Notes under the pieces: model-generated | Database searches by the model: none | What the model was told of the DNA's origin: nothing | Seen by the model: the letters and a program-made list of their open reading frames with translations, nothing else | Assembly (NCBI RefSeq): GCF_003751265.1 | Contig: NZ_RJKN01000006.1 | Coordinates: forward strand, 1 to 64,000 | Source: Pseudokineococcus lusitanus | GTDB lineage: Bacteria; Actinomycetota; Actinomycetes; Actinomycetales; Quadrisphaeraceae | Direction of reading: 5' to 3' | Length of the DNA: 64,000 bases | Program-made: the position numbers and the translations under genes | Shown: positions 60,465 through 64,000 of the stretch, piece by piece | How positions within the stretch are numbered: position 1 is the first letter of the stretch | How the letters are laid out: every line of letters starts with the position of its first letter

Positions 60465-60877
60465 GACGCCGCCCGGGCGGGCGCCGTCGCGGCTTCCGCC
60501 GCCTTCACCGACGCGACGACGGCGGCCGGGTCGTCCCCGGCGCGCAGCGGTCGGCTCGCGAAGACCCCTTCGTGCGCGAGGACCGGCCGCCGGTCGCCCG
60601 CCAGCTCGGGGTGCTTCTCCTCCAACCGCTCCCGGTCGGCGGCGACCCGGTGCCAGTGCGCGACGGTGTCGCGGTCGCCCCGGCCGACGGCCTCCCAGCT
60701 GCGCGGCATCTGCTCCCGCGCCACCCCGGTGGACGCCCGGCCGCCGATGTTGAGGCGGCTGGGACGCCGTCGCGACGCCGCCCCGCACACCGGGCAGGCG
60801 GGGTCGGCCGCCGCCATGGACGCGAGGCCGGCCTCGAAGCGGTGGCCCGTCCCGCAGACGAAGTCGTGGAGCACCAT
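60461..60877 (-). CDS. FmdB-like zinc ribbon protein
   Basis: The product is 138 residues. It starts VLHDFVCGTGHRFEAGL and has ACPVCGAASRRRPS, the FmdB-type zinc ribbon (CxxC plus Cys/His), then a Gly/Arg-rich charged tail with RDTVAHWHRVAADRERLEEKHPEL. Members are thought to be regulators or assembly factors near formamidase, amidase and transport genes. It lies between the lactonase (TGATG overlap) and the alcohol dehydrogenase (GTGA overlap), so it is part of the pathway operon. No counterpart exists in attKLM as I know it. Confidence 0.75.
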   Translation of the reverse strand: MVLHDFVCGTGHRFEAGLASMAAADPACPVCGAASRRRPSRLNIGGRASTGVAREQMPRSWEAVGRGDRDTVAHWHRVAADRERLEEKHPELAGDRRPVLAHEGVFASRPLRAGDDPAAVVASVKAAEAATAPARAAS

Positions 60878-61701
60878 CAGCGGTACACCCCGTCGGGCGC
60901 GTAGCGGAGCTGCTTCGCCTGCTCGCCGTCGTGGCCGAAGATGACCTCGGCACCGGTCCTCTCGGCGATGCCGCGCAGCTTCTCGACGCTCTCGAGCCAG
61001 CGCAGGTTGTCCCAGACGATGGCGGCACCGACGGCGGGCGGGCCCCAGGAGTCGCTGAGGTAGACCGCGTCCGAGGTGAAGATCTTCGTGCCCTCCTCGG
61101 GCAGGTCGACCTTCAGCGACATGGTTCCCCAGGTGTGCCCCGGGGTCTCGATGACGGAGATGCCGGGGAGGATCTCGACGTCGCCGCTGACGGTCTCGAA
61201 GGGCAGGCCCCGGTAGTCGCTGACGATGTGCGCGCCGGCGCTGTACCCCTCGATCGTGGAGGCGCCTTCCAGCTCCTTGTCGTTGACGACGATCCGCGTC
61301 CTCCCGTTGTCGAAGTCGCGGGCGTTGGCCGCGTGGTCGAAGTGGAGGTGGCTGAGCACGAGGATGTCGATGTCCTCGGGCCTCAGCTCGAGCGAGGCGA
61401 GCGAGGAGTCGAGGTAGCCGGGCCCGTCGACCGGCTCCTTGACGGGGAAGAAGTCGTGGAAGCCCGTCGGCGCCCACCGCTGCTCCCAGTCGCGCGGGAC
61501 ACCGGTGTCCCACAGCACCCGGCCCTCGGGATGCTCGATGAGCACCGCGTGGGTCGGGCAGTCGCCCCAGACGACGGGGTCGTCCTTGTGGTGGCGGTCC
61601 CGGATGGTGCGGCCGCCCTTGAGGAGCAGCCAGGTGAGGTCGGTCTCCATCACCCCGGTGGAGAGGACGTGCAGCGTCATGTCGGGGGCGTTGCCGGTCA
61701 T
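60877..61701 (-). CDS. N-acyl homoserine/gamma-butyrolactone lactonase (AttM/BlcC-like)
   Basis: The product is 274 residues. The metallo-beta-lactamase fold is shown by [16 protein letters not shown] (HxHxDH metal motif), [15 protein letters not shown] and [11 protein letters not shown], and a distal HD in [14 protein letters not shown]. Length and spacing fit AttM/AiiA lactonases. With the alcohol dehydrogenase and succinate-semialdehyde dehydrogenase downstream it forms the blcC-blcB-blcA logic: lactone to gamma-hydroxybutyrate to succinate semialdehyde to succinate. It may also quench acyl-homoserine lactones. ATG at 61701; the FmdB-like gene starts at its stop. Confidence 0.85.
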   Translation of the reverse strand: MTGNAPDMTLHVLSTGVMETDLTWLLLKGGRTIRDRHHKDDPVVWGDCPTHAVLIEHPEGRVLWDTGVPRDWEQRWAPTGFHDFFPVKEPVDGPGYLDSSLASLELRPEDIDILVLSHLHFDHAANARDFDNGRTRIVVNDKELEGASTIEGYSAGAHIVSDYRGLPFETVSGDVEILPGISVIETPGHTWGTMSLKVDLPEEGTKIFTSDAVYLSDSWGPPAVGAAIVWDNLRWLESVEKLRGIAERTGAEVIFGHDGEQAKQLRYAPDGVYR

Positions 61702-61808
61702 GTCGGACCCCTGTCTCGCGTTCTGCCCCGCGCCCTCGCGGGACGCGCCGCCCCGTCGCGGCGCGCGCCCAGACTGGGACGGCCGGGACGGTGACGACCA
61801 TGGGCGTC

Positions 61809-61846
61809 GCTGACACACTGCGGCCCCCCGGGTGTGGCTGACGCAC
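61809..61846. promoter_or_regulatory. Direct repeat in the lactonase/PucR divergent region
   Basis: GCTGACACAC (61809-61818) and GCTGACGCAC (61837-61846) are direct repeats 28 bases apart, in the 168-base gap between the lactonase start (61701) and the PucR regulator (61870). They may be regulator half-sites. Confidence 0.45.
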
Positions 61847-61869
61847 ACCCCGCCGACGGAGGTGAGGGC

Positions 61870-63633
61870 GTGCTCGACGACGTCGGCCCGGTGGTGGACG
61901 GGGGGCACCTGCGCGCCGCGGCCGTGGGCAGCTTCGGGGCGCCGACGCCGGAGGCGCTGCTGCGGGCGGTGCACGACGCCGCCACCGACCTCGCCAGCGT
62001 GCGCGACCGGGGCGTCATCCTCCAGGCGCTCGTCCGCCGGACCCGCGCGCTGCTCGGCGCCGACATGGCCTACCTGTCGCTCAACGACCTCGACGCGGGC
62101 GAGACGTGGATCCACGTCACCGACGGCGTGCGCACCGCCGCCTACGCCGGCATCCGGATGCCGCTGGGCACCGGCATCCTCGGCGCGGTCGCGGCCGGGG
62201 GGACGTCGGTGCACACGGACGACTACCTCGCCGACCGCGACCTCAACCACCTCACGCACATCGACGCCGTCGTCGCCGAGGAGGGCGTGCGCGCCATCAG
62301 CGGCGAGCCGCTCCGGGTCGACGGGCACCTCGTCGGGGCGCTGCTCGTCGCTCACCGCACGCCCGTCGCCATGCCGCCCGCCGGGCTGGCGGCGCTGCGG
62401 CTCATGGCGCTGCAGGCCGCCGTCGCGCTGGAGCAGACCCGACGGGCCGGGGAGATCGCCGAGCTGCGCGACGCCGCCCGGGCCGCGCGTGACGACGCCG
62501 CGCGGCTCGAGCAGAAGGCCGCAGAGGCCGAGGCGCTGCTGGCGCTGGACGCGCGGCTGCTCGCCGCGGTCGAGACCGGCAGCGGATGCCACGCCGTCCT
62601 CGAGGAGGTCGCCGCCGAGCTCGCGGCGCCCGTGGCGCTGCTCGACGCGCGGGGCGAGGTGCGGTCGGGGTCACCCACGGCCCTGCCCGACGATGCGCAG
62701 CCCCCGGGGAGCGAGTGCGCCGTCGAGGGCGGCCGCGGCTGCCTCGTCACCCCGGCGAGCGGGGCGCGGGCGGACGCCGTCTTGGGGCGCGGAGCGCTGG
62801 CCGTCGGCCTCGCGCTGCAGGTCGAGCACGAGCTGGCCGAGGCCGCGGACCGCTCGGCGTCGACGCTGCTCGACGATCTGCTCGGCGACCACCTCGACGA
62901 CGGGCCCGACGGCGACCGCGCCGCCCGCCGCGAGGTCGCCGAGGCCCGGGCGCTCAGCCACGGGGTCGACCTGCGCGCGCCGGCGTCGTCGCTCGTGGTG
63001 CTCGTGCCGGCGGCCGAGCGGCAGCGCGGCGTCGCCGCCCTGCGGCCGCTCGTGGCGCGGGGCGGCCTCGTCTCGGTGCACGCCGGCCACGTGTGCCTGC
63101 TGTGCCCGGCCGGCGGGTCCACCACCGACGCCGTCGGCGACCGCGTCGCGGAGGCGCTCGCGACGGCGGGCGTGCCCGGCCTCGTGGGCAGCGCGACCGC
63201 CGCCGGCCGCGGCGCCGGCCCGCTGCAGCGCGCGCACGCCGAGGCGGCCCAGGCCGCCCGCGCCGCGCAGGTCCTCGGCTGGCGGCGTGGCCACGCCGAC
63301 CGGGCCCGCCTCGGCCTCGCGGGCCTGCTGCTCGGCGGCCACGACGAGCAGGTCGTCGACGCGCTCGTCGAGCAGCAGCTCGGCCCCGCCCTGGCGTACG
63401 ACGCCGCCCACGGCACCCGGCTCGTGGAGACGGCGGCCGCCGTCCTCGAGGAGGGGTCGCGGACGGGCGCGGCGGCGCGGCTATTCGTGCACGTCAACAC
63501 GGTGCGGCAGCGCGCGGAGCGCCTCGGCGAGCTGCTCGGGCAGGGGTGGGACGTGCCGCCGCGGAGCCTCGACGTGCACGCGGCGCTGCGGCTGCAGGTG
63601 CTGAGGGCGGCGCGGGGCGGCACAGGCGGATGA
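61870..63633 (+). CDS. GAF-domain PucR/CdaR-family activator
   Basis: The product is 587 residues. A GAF domain (about 30-180: [38 protein letters not shown]) is followed by a coiled coil (about 185-215, [21 protein letters not shown]), a CdaR-like middle domain and the C-terminal PucR helix-turn-helix ([40 protein letters not shown]). PucR/CdaR proteins activate catabolic operons. GGAGG stands seven bases before the GTG at 61870, so the longer frame from 61834 is rejected. It is divergent from the lactone operon and probably its regulator; the GAF ligand may be the lactone or its products. Confidence 0.88.
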   Translation: MLDDVGPVVDGGHLRAAAVGSFGAPTPEALLRAVHDAATDLASVRDRGVILQALVRRTRALLGADMAYLSLNDLDAGETWIHVTDGVRTAAYAGIRMPLGTGILGAVAAGGTSVHTDDYLADRDLNHLTHIDAVVAEEGVRAISGEPLRVDGHLVGALLVAHRTPVAMPPAGLAALRLMALQAAVALEQTRRAGEIAELRDAARAARDDAARLEQKAAEAEALLALDARLLAAVETGSGCHAVLEEVAAELAAPVALLDARGEVRSGSPTALPDDAQPPGSECAVEGGRGCLVTPASGARADAVLGRGALAVGLALQVEHELAEAADRSASTLLDDLLGDHLDDGPDGDRAARREVAEARALSHGVDLRAPASSLVVLVPAAERQRGVAALRPLVARGGLVSVHAGHVCLLCPAGGSTTDAVGDRVAEALATAGVPGLVGSATAAGRGAGPLQRAHAEAAQAARAAQVLGWRRGHADRARLGLAGLLLGGHDEQVVDALVEQQLGPALAYDAAHGTRLVETAAAVLEEGSRTGAAARLFVHVNTVRQRAERLGELLGQGWDVPPRSLDVHAALRLQVLRAARGGTGG

Positions 63634-63665
63634 GCTGCCCGGCTCGCCTCGACCGACCTCGTTCG

Positions 63666-64000
63666 TCAGCCGACGACGAAGACCCTCGCGCCCAGCGCCT
63701 CGTAGGTGCTGCGGGCCCTGTCGTCCCGGGTGCCGAGCGGCACCCCGGCCTGGACGGCCGTCAGCGCGACCGCACCGTCGTAGGCCGCGCCCCCGACGAC
63801 GCCCGCGTCGGCCCGCACCTCCGGCAGCCGGGCGGAGACCGCCTCGGGGAGAGTGACGGGCGGCTCGAAGCGGGCGAGAAGTCGGACGGCGTCCGCCGCG
63901 TCGACACGCACGTCACCCGGGAGGCGCGTGAGGACGGAGAAGGTCTCGAGCGCCGCGTGCCCGCACAGGGGGAGGCGGCGCCCGCGGCACCACTCCGCGA
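63666..64000 (-). CDS. Partial VapC-like PIN-domain protein (runs off window)
   Basis: The frame is open to the right edge, with about 111 residues visible. It contains AEWCRGRRLPLCGHAALETFSVLTRLPG, VVGGAAYDGAVALTAVQAG (Asp), PLGTRDDRARSTYEALG (acidic pair) and ends ARVFVVG, the C-terminal half of a PIN domain. The start and any antitoxin gene lie beyond the window. Confidence 0.75.
   Translation of the reverse strand, partial: AEWCRGRRLPLCGHAALETFSVLTRLPGDVRVDAADAVRLLARFEPPVTLPEAVSARLPEVRADAGVVGGAAYDGAVALTAVQAGVPLGTRDDRARSTYEALGARVFVVG

Noticed and set aside
61834-61869. Upstream start (GTG 61834) of the PucR regulator
   Set aside because: The GGAGG at 61858-61862 would be within the coding part and serves the GTG at 61870; the 61834 start overlaps the direct repeats.

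Overview
The window is very GC-rich (well above 70 percent by eye) and encodes Lsr2, the H-NS-like nucleoid protein of Actinobacteria, together with MmyB-type XRE, PucR/CdaR, LacI and DeoR regulators. Many starts are GTG, cistrons are chained by 4-base GTGA/ATGA overlaps, and several -10 boxes (TANNNT) sit 6-7 bases before a GTG/ATG as in leaderless actinobacterial mRNAs. It is an actinobacterial chromosome segment, probably a free-living saprophyte; I do not name a genus. No rRNA, tRNA, CRISPR array, insertion sequence or prophage is visible.

Left part (1-6868): an SOS-box-preceded partial gene (DUF222/HNH-like), a divergent unknown coiled-coil protein, DedA, an MFS exporter divergent from a TetR regulator with two visible operators, Lsr2, and a nuclease-like protein. 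At 6869-11993 lies a secreted murein-salvage operon, nagZ-namZ-serine hydrolase, matching the tail of the Bacillus ybbIHFEDC locus, behind a promoter with a DasR-like operator. Then come a DUF4190 protein, a CPBP protease, a two-component system and a secreted GH43 enzyme with a beta/gamma-crystallin-like tail.

17706-25847 (minus) is an amino-sugar operon: SIS-domain protein, NgcE-like binding protein, two permeases, nagB, nagA, GlcNAc kinase and a DeoR regulator. It should take up and process the GlcNAc that nagZ releases. 26167-28541 (minus) holds a histidine-rich PHP-domain protein coupled to an unknown Cys-Cys-ending protein, divergent from a cbiM-cbiQ-cbiO cobalt/nickel importer. 31694-33501 is an SDR divergent from an MmyB-type regulator.

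33556-48931 carries two more carbohydrate systems. The first is a thuEFGAB-like ABC operon (binding protein, two permeases, ThuA, Gfo/Idh dehydrogenase) divergent from a YicI-type alpha-xylosidase, with a LacI repressor; three copies of one 14-bp palindrome define this regulon within the window. The second is a LacI-SBP-permease-permease-GH42 beta-galactosidase operon with its own paired operators. None of the three sugar importers has an ATPase gene, which implies a shared MsiK/MsmX-type ATPase elsewhere.

Right part (49169-64000): a secreted cutinase, an ArdC-like zinc-metallopeptidase protein, two SDRs, an NCS1 permease, an aldo/keto reductase, a VapBC pair, a DUF4262 protein, and an attKLM/blcABC-like operon (lactonase, zinc ribbon protein, Zn alcohol dehydrogenase, succinate-semialdehyde-type dehydrogenase) divergent from a GAF-PucR regulator. 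This suggests gamma-butyrolactone or gamma-hydroxybutyrate catabolism. The window ends inside a second PIN-domain gene.
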